A stretch of 64,000 bases of DNA from Pseudomonas sp. (GCF_030683065.1 NZ_JAUXMX010000062.1:62001-126000), one strand, 5' to 3'. Shown: positions 35,969 through 44,493, counted from the first letter of the stretch. Notes: a model not told the origin generated them from the letters alone. Translations and numbers: made by a program.

Positions 35969-37261
35969 CTACAGGCGGCTGAAACGAAAAGGAGTGGGAT
36001 CGACCAGCGGCGTGTCGCCGAGCAGCAGGTCGGTGGCCAGGCGCCCGGCGCCCGGCGCGATGCCGAAGCCGTGGCCGGAATAACCGGTGGACAGGAACAG
36101 GCCGGGCAGTTGCGCGACCGGGCCGATCACCGGGATGGCGTCCGGGGTGACGTCCATGACCCCGGCCCAGCTCTGCGCCACGCGCAGCGTGCGGAAGAAG
36201 GGCAAGACCCGGCCCAGCTCCTCGCGCGCCTCGGCGAGAATTGCCATATTCGGTTGCGGGTCGAGCACCCGGCACTGTTCGAAGGGGCTGGGGCGATCCA
36301 GCGCCCAGTGGCTGGGTTGGCGCCATTCATCGATAAAGGAGCGATCCAGGCGCAGGCGCAGCTCGCGGTACTGCTTGCCCAGGGCCGGCAGGAAGTCGGC
36401 GAAATAACGCAGGCTGTCCGGGGTGATCGGCGCCAGGTTGCCACTGCGCTGGGCGATGGTGTACCCGCCGTCCTGGCGTTTGCGCACGGCGAAGCGGCTG
36501 GCTCCGACGGCAAGCTCCGGGCCGCCAGGCATCGGTTCGCTGCGCAGCACCGAGGCCACGACCTTCAGTTGCGGCAGGCGAATGCCCAGGTTGCGGCAGA
36601 ACAGCGAGGACCAGGCGCCGCCGGCCAGTACCACCTGGCTGCAGCGCAGCCGACCGTGCTCGGTGACAACCCCAGTCACCCGGCCCGCCTCGATGTCCAG
36701 GCCGCGCACCGCGCAGCGGGTGATCAGTTTGGCGCCCAGGCGCTGAGCGGCGTGGGCAATCACGGCGCTGGCGCGTTGCGGTTCGGCACGGCCATCCAGC
36801 GCGGCGTGCAAGGCGCCCGCCCAGCCGGCGCGGGCCGCGTCTGGCAGCATGCCGGCCAGTTCGCGCCGCTCCAGCAGGCGGGCTTGGGCGCCGTAGTGAC
36901 GCGCGCCCTCCAGCCAGTCGGCCTGCTGTTGCAGTTGGCGCGGGTTTTCACAGGCGTAGAGAATGCCGCTGCGCTGAAAACCCAGGCCTTCGCCCATTTC
37001 CTCCTGCCAGCGTTGCCAGATCTGCAGGCTGGCCAGTGCCAGGGGGATTTCCGCCAGGTCACGGCCCATGCTGCGGCACCAGCCCCAGTTGCGCGAGGAC
37101 TGCTCGGCGGCGATCTCGCCCTTTTCCAGCAGGGTGACCGGGATGCCGCGAGCGGCCAGCCAGTAGGCGGTACACACACCGATGATGCCGCCGCCGATGA
37201 TGGCGACTTCGCTCTGTGCGGGCAGCAGGTCGCTCGCCACCTGTTCAATCTGTGGGTACAT
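35969..37261 (-). CDS. FAD-dependent oxidoreductase of the DAO/DadA superfamily
   Basis: A 430-residue flavoprotein with an N-terminal FAD fold (VAIIGGGIIGVCTAYWLAARG) and the motif EQSSRNWGWCRSMGRD, found in a branch of amino acid or amine dehydrogenases. The C-terminal GYSGHGFGIAPGAGRLATDLLLG completes the FAD site. It probably oxidises an amine or D-amino acid; which one is not evident. The start giving MYPQIEQVAS is preferred because the flavin fold begins close behind; the frame extends 30 residues upstream. It is divergent from an IclR regulator, and the pair lies between the two halves of the methylamine region. Confidence 0.83.
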   Translation of the reverse strand: MYPQIEQVASDLLPAQSEVAIIGGGIIGVCTAYWLAARGIPVTLLEKGEIAAEQSSRNWGWCRSMGRDLAEIPLALASLQIWQRWQEEMGEGLGFQRSGILYACENPRQLQQQADWLEGARHYGAQARLLERRELAGMLPDAARAGWAGALHAALDGRAEPQRASAVIAHAAQRLGAKLITRCAVRGLDIEAGRVTGVVTEHGRLRCSQVVLAGGAWSSLFCRNLGIRLPQLKVVASVLRSEPMPGGPELAVGASRFAVRKRQDGGYTIAQRSGNLAPITPDSLRYFADFLPALGKQYRELRLRLDRSFIDEWRQPSHWALDRPSPFEQCRVLDPQPNMAILAEAREELGRVLPFFRTLRVAQSWAGVMDVTPDAIPVIGPVAQLPGLFLSTGYSGHGFGIAPGAGRLATDLLLGDTPLVDPTPFRFSRL

Positions 37262-37387
37262 GCCCAGCCTCCAGTAGGGTGCGCCGTGCGCACCGATAGA
37301 ACCTAGCGGCGAGCATGCCCTGGCCTGCAAGGCGTGCAATTTGCATCGCACTCATCCGCCATCTTTTATCAGCATGTGAGAAAAGCC

Positions 37388-38149
37388 ATGAGCGGGACCC
37401 AGAGCCTGGATCGGGCGTTTTTGCTATTGCGCATGATCGCCGCAGCCGGCCAGCAGGGCGCCAGCCTGGACGACCTGCGCACGGCGGCGAGTTGCTCGCA
37501 AGCCACGGCCTACCGCCTGCTGCAGTACCTACGCAAACAGGGCTTCGTGCGCCCGGCGGCGCAGCGCGGGCGTTATGAGCTGGGGTACGAACTGTTCGCC
37601 CTGGGGGCTCAGGCGGCTAATGCCGGCGGACTGCGCGAGCTGGCACGGTCGGCGTTGCTGCGCCTGGCGCAGCGCTTTGGCGACAGTTTCTTCCTGCTGG
37701 TGCCGGACGGTTACCACGTCCTGTGCCTGGACTTGCTGGCTGGCAACCAGCCGGTGCAGAGCTACAGCGCGGCGGTTGGCGGGCGCATTCCGATGGGCGT
37801 GGGGCAGGCCTCGCAGGTGCTGCTGGCGCACCTGCCGCGCGCCGCGCGCAACGAGATTCTGCAGCACAACCAGGCGGCATTGCGCCTGGACTACGGACTG
37901 GATGCCGAGTTGATCGCGGCGAGCCTGGACAGCGTGCGCCGGCTGGGGTTTGCCAGCGGTCTGGGCGACCGCCGCCTGCCGGGCTATACCGGCCTGGCGG
38001 TGGCGATTGTCGATGCCGGCGGACAGGTGCTCGGCGCATTCAGTTGCGCCCTGGCGCGACCGCGTATGACCGAGGCGCGGCGCCGCGCACTGGCCTTAGC
38101 CATGCAGGACGAAGTGCGCAGTCTGCTAATGCGCCGCGCGGCCGGCTAG
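37388..38149 (+). CDS. IclR-family regulator divergent from the oxidoreductase
   Basis: A 253-residue IclR protein. The helix-turn-helix domain spans residues 4 to 65 (SLDRAFLLLRMIAAAG, then ATAYRLLQYLRKQGFVR), followed by the effector-binding domain (GRIPMGVGQASQVLLAHLP, YTGLAVAIVDAGGQVLGAFS). The ATG at 37388 fits the family start; an upstream start 54 bp earlier is possible. Divergence from the FAD oxidoreductase gene suggests that gene is its target. Confidence 0.86.
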   Translation: MSGTQSLDRAFLLLRMIAAAGQQGASLDDLRTAASCSQATAYRLLQYLRKQGFVRPAAQRGRYELGYELFALGAQAANAGGLRELARSALLRLAQRFGDSFFLLVPDGYHVLCLDLLAGNQPVQSYSAAVGGRIPMGVGQASQVLLAHLPRAARNEILQHNQAALRLDYGLDAELIAASLDSVRRLGFASGLGDRRLPGYTGLAVAIVDAGGQVLGAFSCALARPRMTEARRRALALAMQDEVRSLLMRRAAG

Positions 38150-38204
38150 GGTCGTACCCACCAGGCAGATCGACTCGATATTGGATGGGGCGCGTTGCGC
38201 CTAT

Positions 38205-38268
38205 GGTGGGTTACGGCGCAACGGATCTTGCGGGTTCATCGCCATCGGCAGCGTGCGCCTAACCCACC
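38205..38268. repeat. GGTGGGTTA palindromic intergenic repeat
   Basis: Inverted arms GGTGGGTTACGGCGCA and TGCGCCTAACCCACC pair with a single bulged base. It is a repeat family different from the GTAGGAGC type and lies between the convergent IclR and XRE-cupin genes, where it may end both transcripts. Confidence 0.65.
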
Positions 38269-38281
38269 CTACGAGAGGCGC

Positions 38282-38881
38282 TTATTCCTTGCCGTAGTTC
38301 ATGATCGACAGCAAACGAATCGGCACCTGCACCAGTTTTTCCGGGCCATGCGGCACTTCTCCGTCGAAGGTCAGGCTGTCGCCGGGGGTCATGCTGTAGA
38401 GCTGATCGCCATGGCGGTAAACCAGTTCGCCTTCGAGCAGGTGCAGGAACTCGGTGCCGGGGTGCGAGAAGGTGGGGAATTCCTCGCTGGCGTCATCCAT
38501 GGTCACCATATAGGCCTCGAAGGTCTTCTTCGGGCCACGGGTGTGGTTGAGCAGGTGGTAGGTGTGGCCTTTTTCGGTGCCGCGGCGCACCACTTCCAAC
38601 CCTTCATCGGCCTTGACCAGCAGCGCGCCACTGCCTTGCTGGTCGTACTGGCTGAACAGCTTGGACATCGGCATGCCGAGCACATCGCACAGGCGGCTCA
38701 GGGTGTCCAGGCTGGTCGACACCTGGGCATTTTCGATTTTGCTGAGCATGCCCTGGCTGATGCTGGCGATGCGCGCCACATCGGCAATCTTCAGTTCCTG
38801 GGCCTGCCGCTGGCGACGGATCTGCATGCCCAGATACTGCTCGAGCTTGAGGCGTGGATGCACTTCGTCAGTCTTGCGCAT
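38282..38881 (-). CDS. XRE-family regulator with C-terminal cupin sensor
   Basis: A 199-residue regulator. The helix-turn-helix of the Cro/C1 type occupies residues 14 to 68 (LGMQIRRQRQAQELKIADVA, then RIASISQGMLSKIENAQVS), and a cupin sensor domain lies at about 110 to 185 (SHPGTEFLHLLEGELVYRHG, YSMTPGDSLTFDGEVPHGPE). Relatives such as PuuR-like proteins repress amine or gamma-glutamyl-amine pathways. It is divergent from gmaS across 238 bp rich in inverted repeats, so it is the leading candidate for the dedicated regulator. I prefer the ATG at 38881; a GTG 12 bp upstream is possible. Confidence 0.88.
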   Translation of the reverse strand: MRKTDEVHPRLKLEQYLGMQIRRQRQAQELKIADVARIASISQGMLSKIENAQVSTSLDTLSRLCDVLGMPMSKLFSQYDQQGSGALLVKADEGLEVVRRGTEKGHTYHLLNHTRGPKKTFEAYMVTMDDASEEFPTFSHPGTEFLHLLEGELVYRHGDQLYSMTPGDSLTFDGEVPHGPEKLVQVPIRLLSIMNYGKE

Positions 38882-38918
38882 GTTGGGTTGCACCTTATGG
38901 GCTCAGGAATAAAAAATT

Positions 38919-38935
38919 CGCACCAGTAATGTGCG
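38919..38935. promoter_or_regulatory. NtrC-type enhancer candidate upstream of gmaS
   Basis: CGCACCAGTAATGTGCG matches the NtrC consensus GCACC-N5-GGTGC at 9 of 10 positions. It lies 108 bp upstream of the sigma-54 promoter of gmaS, a normal enhancer distance. A second weaker match (TGCACC-TTATG-GGCTCA) lies at 38889 to 38905. Confidence 0.55.
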
Positions 38936-38940
38936 AGAAC

Positions 38941-38965
38941 ATTCCCCGGAATACGTAAATATTCC
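38941..38965. promoter_or_regulatory. Overlapping dyads between the XRE-cupin gene and gmaS
   Basis: Two overlapping inverted repeats: ATTCCCCGGAAT, and GGAATA-CGTAAA-TATTCC sharing the central half-site. They use the same TTCC/GGAA half-sites as the operator candidate at 39079 but with different spacing. An autoregulatory site of the XRE-cupin protein is plausible. Confidence 0.45.
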
Positions 38966-39042
38966 GCACATGAAAACATTTTTCCCCTGTGAATAGAAGT
39001 AACCCACGTTTTTGCTGGTGTTGCGACCTGTTTGGGTCAGGT

Positions 39043-39058
39043 TGGCAAGTTGTTTGCA
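39043..39058 (+). promoter_or_regulatory. Sigma-54 promoter of the gmaS-mgs operon
   Basis: TGGCAAGTTGTTTGCA matches the -24/-12 consensus TGGCAC-N5-TTGCA with a single mismatch and has the required GG-N10-GC spacing. It lies 61 bp upstream of the gmaS start, with an NtrC-like dyad 108 bp further upstream. Control by nitrogen limitation through NtrC is the straightforward reading. Confidence 0.75.
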
Positions 39059-39078
39059 TTTCTTTTGGGGAAAGTAAA

Positions 39079-39093
39079 ATTCCTACGCGGAAT
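39079..39093. promoter_or_regulatory. TTCC-N5-GGAA operator candidate before gmaS
   Basis: Perfect palindrome ATTCC-TACGC-GGAAT, 23 bp downstream of the -12 GC and so just beyond the expected transcription start. The same type of site has nearly the same distance (22 bp) from the sigma-54 promoter of the dmm operon. The position suits a repressor. Confidence 0.55.
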
Positions 39094-39119
39094 ATATAGC
39101 GACCCACAGGAGGCAGGCC

Positions 39120-40454
39120 ATGTTGCCTAGCGAAACTCAGCGAATCATCGATCAGCACGCTATCAAATATGTGCTGGCCCAGTTTGTCGACATTCATGGT
39201 GCAGCCAAAACCAAGTCGGTGCCGATCAGCGGTCTGCAAGCGGTGGCCGAGGCTGGCGCCGGCTTTGCCGGTTTTGCCATCTGGGGCATGGGCATGCAGC
39301 CCCATGGGCCGGACTTCATGGCCCGCGGCGATCTATCAACCCTGATCCCGGTGCCCTGGCAGCCGGGCTACGGGCGGGTGGTGTGTGTGGGGCATGTGAA
39401 TGGCCAGCCGCATCCGTATGACAGTCGTTACGTGCTGCAGCAACAAGTGCAGCGCCTGAGCGATCGCGGCTGGACCCTGAACACCGGCCTGGAGCCTGAG
39501 TTCAGCCTGTTTCGCCGCGATGCCGACGGTAAGCTCAAGCCGGTGGATGCCAGCGACAAGCTGGAGAAGCCTTGCTACGACTACAAGGGTTTGTCGCGTT
39601 CTCGCGAATTTCTCGAACGCCTGACCGAGTCTCTGCAACCGGTCGGCTTCGACATCTACCAGATCGATCACGAGGACGCTTGCGGCCAGTTCGAGATCAA
39701 CTACACCTACAGCGATGCGCTGGAGTCGGCCGACCGTTTCACCTTCTTCCGCATGGCTGCCGGCGAGATCGCCAACGACCTGGGCATGATCTGCTCGTTC
39801 ATGCCCAAGCCGGACCCCAAGCGCGCCGGCAATGGCATGCATTTCCACCTGTCGATCGCCAGCGCCACCAACAAGAACCTGTTCTTTGATGCCAGCGACC
39901 CGAGCGGCATGGGCCTGTCGAAGATGGCCTATCACTTCCTCGCCGGTTTGCTCGCACACGGTCCGGCGCTGTGCGCCTTTGCCGCGCCGACGGTGAACTC
40001 CTACAAGCGCCTGGTGGTGGGTCGCTCGTTGTCCGGCTCGACCTGGGCACCGGCCTTTATCGCCTATGGCGACAACAACCGCTCGGCGATGCTGCGCATT
40101 CCCTACGGGCGTATCGAGTTCCGCCTGCCGGATGCCGGTTGCAACCCTTACCTGGTCAGCGCCGCGATTATCGCTGCCGGCCTGGATGGCATCGACCGCC
40201 AGCTCGATCCGGGCAAGGCCTGCAACGAAAACCTCTACAGCCTGAGCCTGGAAGAGATCGCCGCGCGCGGCATTCAGACCCTGCCGCAGAGCCTCAAGGA
40301 AGCGTGCGATGCGCTGGAGGCCGATCCGCTGTTTGGCGAGGTGCTCGGCCCGCAGATCGTCGACGAGTTCATCAAGCTCAAGCGCATGGAATGGGTCGAG
40401 TACAGCCGCCACGTCAGCGACTGGGAAATTGATCGTTACACCGAGTTTTTCTGA
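39120..40454 (+). CDS. gmaS: Gamma-glutamylmethylamide synthetase (type III glutamine synthetase-like)
   Basis: A 444-residue member of the GlnT/GmaS branch of glutamine synthetases. Active-site blocks visible are LNTGLEPEFSLF, INYTYSDALESADRFTFFRM, GNGMHFHLSIA, VNSYKRLVVGRS and PYGRIEFRLPDAGCNPYL. GmaS joins methylamine to glutamate with ATP to form gamma-glutamylmethylamide, the first step of the N-methylglutamate pathway. The mgsABC genes directly downstream support this over ordinary glutamine synthesis. CAGGAGGCAGGCC gives a strong ribosome binding site. The promoter looks sigma-54 dependent. Confidence 0.9.
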   Translation: MLPSETQRIIDQHAIKYVLAQFVDIHGAAKTKSVPISGLQAVAEAGAGFAGFAIWGMGMQPHGPDFMARGDLSTLIPVPWQPGYGRVVCVGHVNGQPHPYDSRYVLQQQVQRLSDRGWTLNTGLEPEFSLFRRDADGKLKPVDASDKLEKPCYDYKGLSRSREFLERLTESLQPVGFDIYQIDHEDACGQFEINYTYSDALESADRFTFFRMAAGEIANDLGMICSFMPKPDPKRAGNGMHFHLSIASATNKNLFFDASDPSGMGLSKMAYHFLAGLLAHGPALCAFAAPTVNSYKRLVVGRSLSGSTWAPAFIAYGDNNRSAMLRIPYGRIEFRLPDAGCNPYLVSAAIIAAGLDGIDRQLDPGKACNENLYSLSLEEIAARGIQTLPQSLKEACDALEADPLFGEVLGPQIVDEFIKLKRMEWVEYSRHVSDWEIDRYTEFF

Positions 40455-40481
40455 ACCCCGCGCCAGTGGGCGCACGAACCC

Positions 40482-40562
40482 GTAGGAGCCAGTGTGCTGG
40501 CGATCATCCGGAAGCTGCCGGCGCATCGCCAGCAGGGACTGGGCGTCTCCCTGGCTCCTACC
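40482..40562. repeat. GTAGGAGC palindromic repeat inside the gmaS-mgs operon
   Basis: Outer arms GTAGGAGCCAG / CTGGCTCCTAC and inner arms TGCTGGCGAT / ATCGCCAGCA form a long imperfect hairpin in the 161 bp gap between gmaS and mgsA. It could stabilise the upstream transcript or lower expression of mgsABC relative to gmaS. Confidence 0.75.
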
Positions 40563-40615
40563 AGAGTTGAATGTCGTCCGCATGGCGGCGACACGAACAA
40601 GCAGGAGTAGCAAAC

Positions 40616-41521
40616 ATGTGTGGAATCGTAGGTCTGTACCTGAAGAACCCGGCGCTGGAGTCCCAGCTCGGCAAACTCTTCGAACCCATGCTGCTGGCCA
40701 TGACCGATCGCGGTCCGGACAGCGCCGGCTTCGCCATCTACGGCGATGAAGTGCGCGATGGCTGGATCAAGCTGACCCTGCAGAGCGCCAGCAACGACTA
40801 TGACTGGAAAGCCCTGATGGGCGCGCTGGAAGGTCGCCTGGGCTGCTCGCTGGACTGGTTCCAGAACGCCAGTGCCGCAGTGCTGAAGACCAATGCCGGC
40901 GAAGTTGCGGTGCGCGCCGCGCTGATTGAACTGGCGCCTGGCGTGCGGGTGATGAGCGTCGGCCAGAGCATCGAGATCCTCAAGGGCATGGGCCTGCCGG
41001 CAGAAATCTCCCAGCGTTTCTCGCTGGCCAAGATGCAGGGCAGCCACATCATCGGCCACACCCGCATGGCCACCGAAAGCGCGGTGACCATGGAAGGCAG
41101 CCACCCGTTTTCCACCGGCATGGACCTGTGCCTGGTGCATAACGGCTCGCTGTCCAACCACTTCCGCCTGCGCCAGGAACTGCGCCGCCACGGTATCGAG
41201 TTCGAGACCGACAACGACACCGAAGTGGCCGCCGGCTACCTGACCTGGCGCCTGCGCGAAGGTGACAGCCTCAAGGAAGCGCTGGACCACGCCCTGGAAG
41301 ACCTCGATGGCTTCTTCACCTTCGCCATCGGCACCCGTGACGGCTTCGCGGTGATCCGCGATCCGATCGCCTGCAAACCGGCAATTCTGGCCGAAACCGA
41401 CGACTACGTGGCCATGGCGTCCGAGTACCAGGCGCTGGCCAGTCTGCCGGGTATCGAGAACGCCAGGGTCTGGGAGCCGGAGCCGGCCACCATGTACATC
41501 TGGGAACGCAAGTCCGCCTGA
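40616..41521 (+). CDS. mgsA: N-methylglutamate synthase subunit A (class II glutamine amidotransferase)
   Basis: A 301-residue protein corresponding to the amidotransferase domain of glutamate synthase. The sequence begins MCGIVGLYLK, so Cys2 becomes the N-terminal nucleophile after Met removal. Further motifs are TDRGPDSAGFAIYG, IIGHTRMATES and CLVHNGSLSNH. MgsA removes the amine from gamma-glutamylmethylamide for transfer. I set the start at 40616 because the nucleophile requires it and AGGAG lies eight bases upstream. It is followed by mgsB after 12 bp. Confidence 0.9.
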   Translation: MCGIVGLYLKNPALESQLGKLFEPMLLAMTDRGPDSAGFAIYGDEVRDGWIKLTLQSASNDYDWKALMGALEGRLGCSLDWFQNASAAVLKTNAGEVAVRAALIELAPGVRVMSVGQSIEILKGMGLPAEISQRFSLAKMQGSHIIGHTRMATESAVTMEGSHPFSTGMDLCLVHNGSLSNHFRLRQELRRHGIEFETDNDTEVAAGYLTWRLREGDSLKEALDHALEDLDGFFTFAIGTRDGFAVIRDPIACKPAILAETDDYVAMASEYQALASLPGIENARVWEPEPATMYIWERKSA

Positions 41522-41533
41522 GGAGCGCACACA

Positions 41534-42217
41534 ATGAAAACCATCGACCTTTCCAGCGCCAGCGTGCGCGATTTCAATCAGGCGCTGCACGACCAGGCCA
41601 AGCAGCTCGACGAGCGCGAGTGGCTGGTTAGCAACAGCGCCGGCAAGCACAACCTGGCCGTGGGCGTGAACCAGGCCCTCGACATCGTCATTCAGGGCCA
41701 CGCCGGCTATTACTGCGCCGGGATGAACCAGCAGGCCACCATCACCGTGCACGGCAACGTCGGGGTCGGCGTGGCGGAAAACATGATGTCCGGCAGCGTA
41801 CGGATCAAGGGCAGCGCCTCCCAGGCCGCTGGTGCCACCGCCCATGGCGGCCTGCTGGTAATCGAAGGCGATGCCGGCGCGCGTTGCGGCATCTCGATGA
41901 AGGGCGTCGACATCGTGGTCGGCGGCAGCATCGGCCACATGAGCTGTTTCATGGGCCAGGCTGGCCGGCTGGTGGTCTGCGGCGATGCCGGCGACGCCCT
42001 CGGCGATTCGCTCTACGAGACGCGCATCTACGTCAAGGGCACGGTCAAGTCGCTGGGTTCGGATTGCATCGAGAAGGAGATGCGTGCCGAGCACCTCACG
42101 GAGCTTGCCGAGTTGCTCGACCTGGCCGGCTTCGACGCCGATCCGGCGAGCTTCAAGCGCTACGGCTCGGCCCGCCAGTTGTACAACTTCAAAGTCGATA
42201 ACGCGTCCGCGTACTGA
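41534..42217 (+). CDS. mgsB: N-methylglutamate synthase subunit B (GXGXG domain)
   Basis: A 227-residue protein made of the GXGXG beta-helix domain found at the C-terminus of glutamate synthase large subunits. Repeating turns such as HAGYYCAGMNQQATITVHGN, SVRIKGSASQAAGATAHGG and GDAGARCGISMKGVDIVVGG show the right-handed helix. Its role in the synthase is structural, linking the amidotransferase and synthase parts. It lies between mgsA and mgsC with gaps of 12 and 10 bp. Confidence 0.9.
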   Translation: MKTIDLSSASVRDFNQALHDQAKQLDEREWLVSNSAGKHNLAVGVNQALDIVIQGHAGYYCAGMNQQATITVHGNVGVGVAENMMSGSVRIKGSASQAAGATAHGGLLVIEGDAGARCGISMKGVDIVVGGSIGHMSCFMGQAGRLVVCGDAGDALGDSLYETRIYVKGTVKSLGSDCIEKEMRAEHLTELAELLDLAGFDADPASFKRYGSARQLYNFKVDNASAY

Positions 42218-42227
42218 GGATCACACC

Positions 42228-43556
42228 ATGAGCGATAAAACCCCACCGGTGCTGCGCGAATCCGCCACCTTCGACCGTCTGACCATTCAGGAAATCCAGC
42301 GCGCCGCGGAAACCGGCATCTACGACATCCGCGGCGGTGGCACCAAGCGCAAGGTGCCGCATTTCGATGACTTGCTGCTGCTCGGCGCCTCCATGTCGCG
42401 CTACCCGCTGGAAGGCTACCGCGAGAAGTGCGGCACCGATGTGATCCTCGGCAATCGCTTCGCCAAGAAGCCGATCCACCTGAAAATCCCGGTGACCATT
42501 GCCGGCATGAGTTTCGGCGCACTCTCGGCCAACGCTAAGGAAGCCTTGGGCCGCGGCGCGACCATCGCCGGCACCAGCACCACCACCGGCGACGGCGGCA
42601 TGACCCCGGAGGAACGCGGTCAGTCGCAGCATCTGGTCTATCAATACCTGCCGTCGCGTTACGGCATGAACCCGGACGACCTGCGCAAGGCCGACGCCAT
42701 CGAGATCGTCCTCGGTCAGGGCGCCAAACCGGGCGGTGGCGGCATGCTGCTGGGCATGAAGGTTACCGAGCGGGTGGCCGGCATGCGCACCCTGCCGGTC
42801 GGCGTCGACCAGCGCAGCGCCTGCCGTCACCCGGACTGGACCGGCCCGGATGACCTGGCGATCAAGATCGCCGAGATCCGTGAGATCACCGACTGGGAAA
42901 AACCGATCTACGTGAAGATCGGCGCCAGTCGCCCGTATTACGACGTCAAGCTGGCGGTCAAGGCGGGCGCCGATGTGATCGTGCTCGACGGCATGCAGGG
43001 CGGCACCGCGGCGACCCAGGAAGTGTTTATCGAGCACGTCGGCATCCCGATTCTCTGCGCCATTCCGCAAGCCGTGCAGGCGCTGCAGGAGATGGACATG
43101 CACCGCAAGGTACAACTGATCGTCTCCGGTGGTATCCGCACCGGCGCCGACGTGGCCAAGGCCATGGCCATGGGCGCGGATGCGGTGGCGATTGGCACCG
43201 CGGCACTGATTGCTCTCGGCGACAACCACCCGCGCCTGGATGAAGAACTGAAGAAAATCGGTTCCGCTGCCGGCTTCTACGACGACTGGCAGAACGGCCA
43301 GGACCCAGCCGGCATCACCACCCAGGACCCGGAGCTGGCCAAGCGCCTGGATCCGATCGAGGGCGGCCGTCGCCTGGCCAACTACCTGCGCGTGCTGGTG
43401 CTGGAGGCACAGACCATGGCCCGTGCCTGCGGCAAGTCGCACCTGCTTAACCTCGATCCCGAGGATCTGGTGGCACTGACCGTCGAGTCCGCGGCCATGG
43501 CCCGCGTGCCATTGGCCGGTACCCGCTGGGTGCCGGGCCAGGGGCAGGGTTACTAG
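42228..43556 (+). CDS. mgsC: N-methylglutamate synthase subunit C (FMN glutamate synthase domain)
   Basis: A 442-residue protein with the FMN-binding central domain of glutamate synthase. Motifs include MSFGALSANAKEALGRGATI, GDGGMTPEERGQS, QGAKPGGGGMLLGMKV, and VKAGADVIVLDGMQGGTAAT with the phosphate-binding segment IVSGGIRTGADVAKAMAMGA. It would form N-methylglutamate from gamma-glutamylmethylamide-derived methylamine and 2-oxoglutarate. The frame extends upstream through mgsB, but the ATG at 42228, with GAGGATC before it, is the natural start. The next gene, folD, starts 1 bp after its stop. Confidence 0.9.
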   Translation: MSDKTPPVLRESATFDRLTIQEIQRAAETGIYDIRGGGTKRKVPHFDDLLLLGASMSRYPLEGYREKCGTDVILGNRFAKKPIHLKIPVTIAGMSFGALSANAKEALGRGATIAGTSTTTGDGGMTPEERGQSQHLVYQYLPSRYGMNPDDLRKADAIEIVLGQGAKPGGGGMLLGMKVTERVAGMRTLPVGVDQRSACRHPDWTGPDDLAIKIAEIREITDWEKPIYVKIGASRPYYDVKLAVKAGADVIVLDGMQGGTAATQEVFIEHVGIPILCAIPQAVQALQEMDMHRKVQLIVSGGIRTGADVAKAMAMGADAVAIGTAALIALGDNHPRLDEELKKIGSAAGFYDDWQNGQDPAGITTQDPELAKRLDPIEGGRRLANYLRVLVLEAQTMARACGKSHLLNLDPEDLVALTVESAAMARVPLAGTRWVPGQGQGY

Positions 43557-43557
43557 C

Positions 43558-44457
43558 ATGCAAGCGACCAGCGTTGAGCGTCCGGTAGAACACACCAGTG
43601 CGCGCCTGCTCGATGGTCGCGGCCTGGCGCTGCAGGTGCGCGCCAGGGTGGCCGCCGAGGTCGCCGAGCACATTGCCCATGGCGGCAAGGTGCCCGGCCT
43701 GGCCGTGGTGCTGGTCGGTGCGGATCCGGCGTCGCAGGTTTATGTGCAGCACAAGATCACGGCCTGTGAGGAGGCGGGTATTCGCTCCTTCAGCCATCGT
43801 CTGTGCGCACAGACCTCGGAAGCCGAGCTGTTGGCACTGCTCGACCGGCTCAATGCCGATCCGCAGGTGCACGGGATTCTCGTGCAGCTGCCGCTGCCCG
43901 CGCAGATCAACGTGCAGCGCGTGCTGGCGCGGATTCAGCCGGGCAAGGACGTCGACGGTTTCCACCCGGAAAACCTCGGGCGTCTGGCGGCCGGCTTCCC
44001 GGCATTGCGCCCCTGTACGCCGAAAGGCTGTATGCGTCTGCTCGGCAGTGCGCAGATCGACTGCCGCGGCAAGCTGGCGGTGGTGATCGGTGCCTCGACC
44101 ATTGTCGGTCGGCCGATGGCGCTTGAGCTGTTGCACGCCGAGGCGACCGTGGTGGTGGCGCACAAGAACACCCGCGATCTGCCGAATCTGGTGCGTCAGG
44201 CCGACATCCTGGTGGTCGCCACCGGGGTGCCGGGGTTGGTCAAGGGCGAGTGGATCAAGCCCGGCGCAGTGGTGCTGGATGTCGGCATCAACCGCCTGGC
44301 CGACGGCACGCTGACCGGCGATGTGTGCTTTGCCGAGGCGCGCACCCGCGCCAGCTGGATTACCCCGGTGCCCGGTGGCGTCGGCCCAATGACCATTGCC
44401 TGCTTGTTGGAAAACACCCTGGAAGCAGCGCAGAACGGCTGCTTTGCCGCTGTTTAG
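43558..44457 (+). CDS. folD: FolD methylene-THF dehydrogenase/cyclohydrolase (copy 2)
   Basis: A 299-residue FolD paralogue. Catalytic lysine region YVQHKITACEEAGI, VQLPLPAQINVQRVLARIQP, KDVDGFHPENLGRL, nucleotide site VIGASTIVGRPMALELL and end PVPGGVGPMTIACLL. It is clearly different from the purU-linked copy at 33.7 kb (for example QHKITACEEAG against RNKVLRAEEAG), so it is not a recent duplicate. It is the fifth gene of the gmaS-mgsABC operon and should serve one-carbon oxidation from methylamine. Confidence 0.9.
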   Translation: MQATSVERPVEHTSARLLDGRGLALQVRARVAAEVAEHIAHGGKVPGLAVVLVGADPASQVYVQHKITACEEAGIRSFSHRLCAQTSEAELLALLDRLNADPQVHGILVQLPLPAQINVQRVLARIQPGKDVDGFHPENLGRLAAGFPALRPCTPKGCMRLLGSAQIDCRGKLAVVIGASTIVGRPMALELLHAEATVVVAHKNTRDLPNLVRQADILVVATGVPGLVKGEWIKPGAVVLDVGINRLADGTLTGDVCFAEARTRASWITPVPGGVGPMTIACLLENTLEAAQNGCFAAV

Positions 44458-44493
44458 GGCCTTTGTTCGGGCCACAGATTAAGGAGCTTGCCG

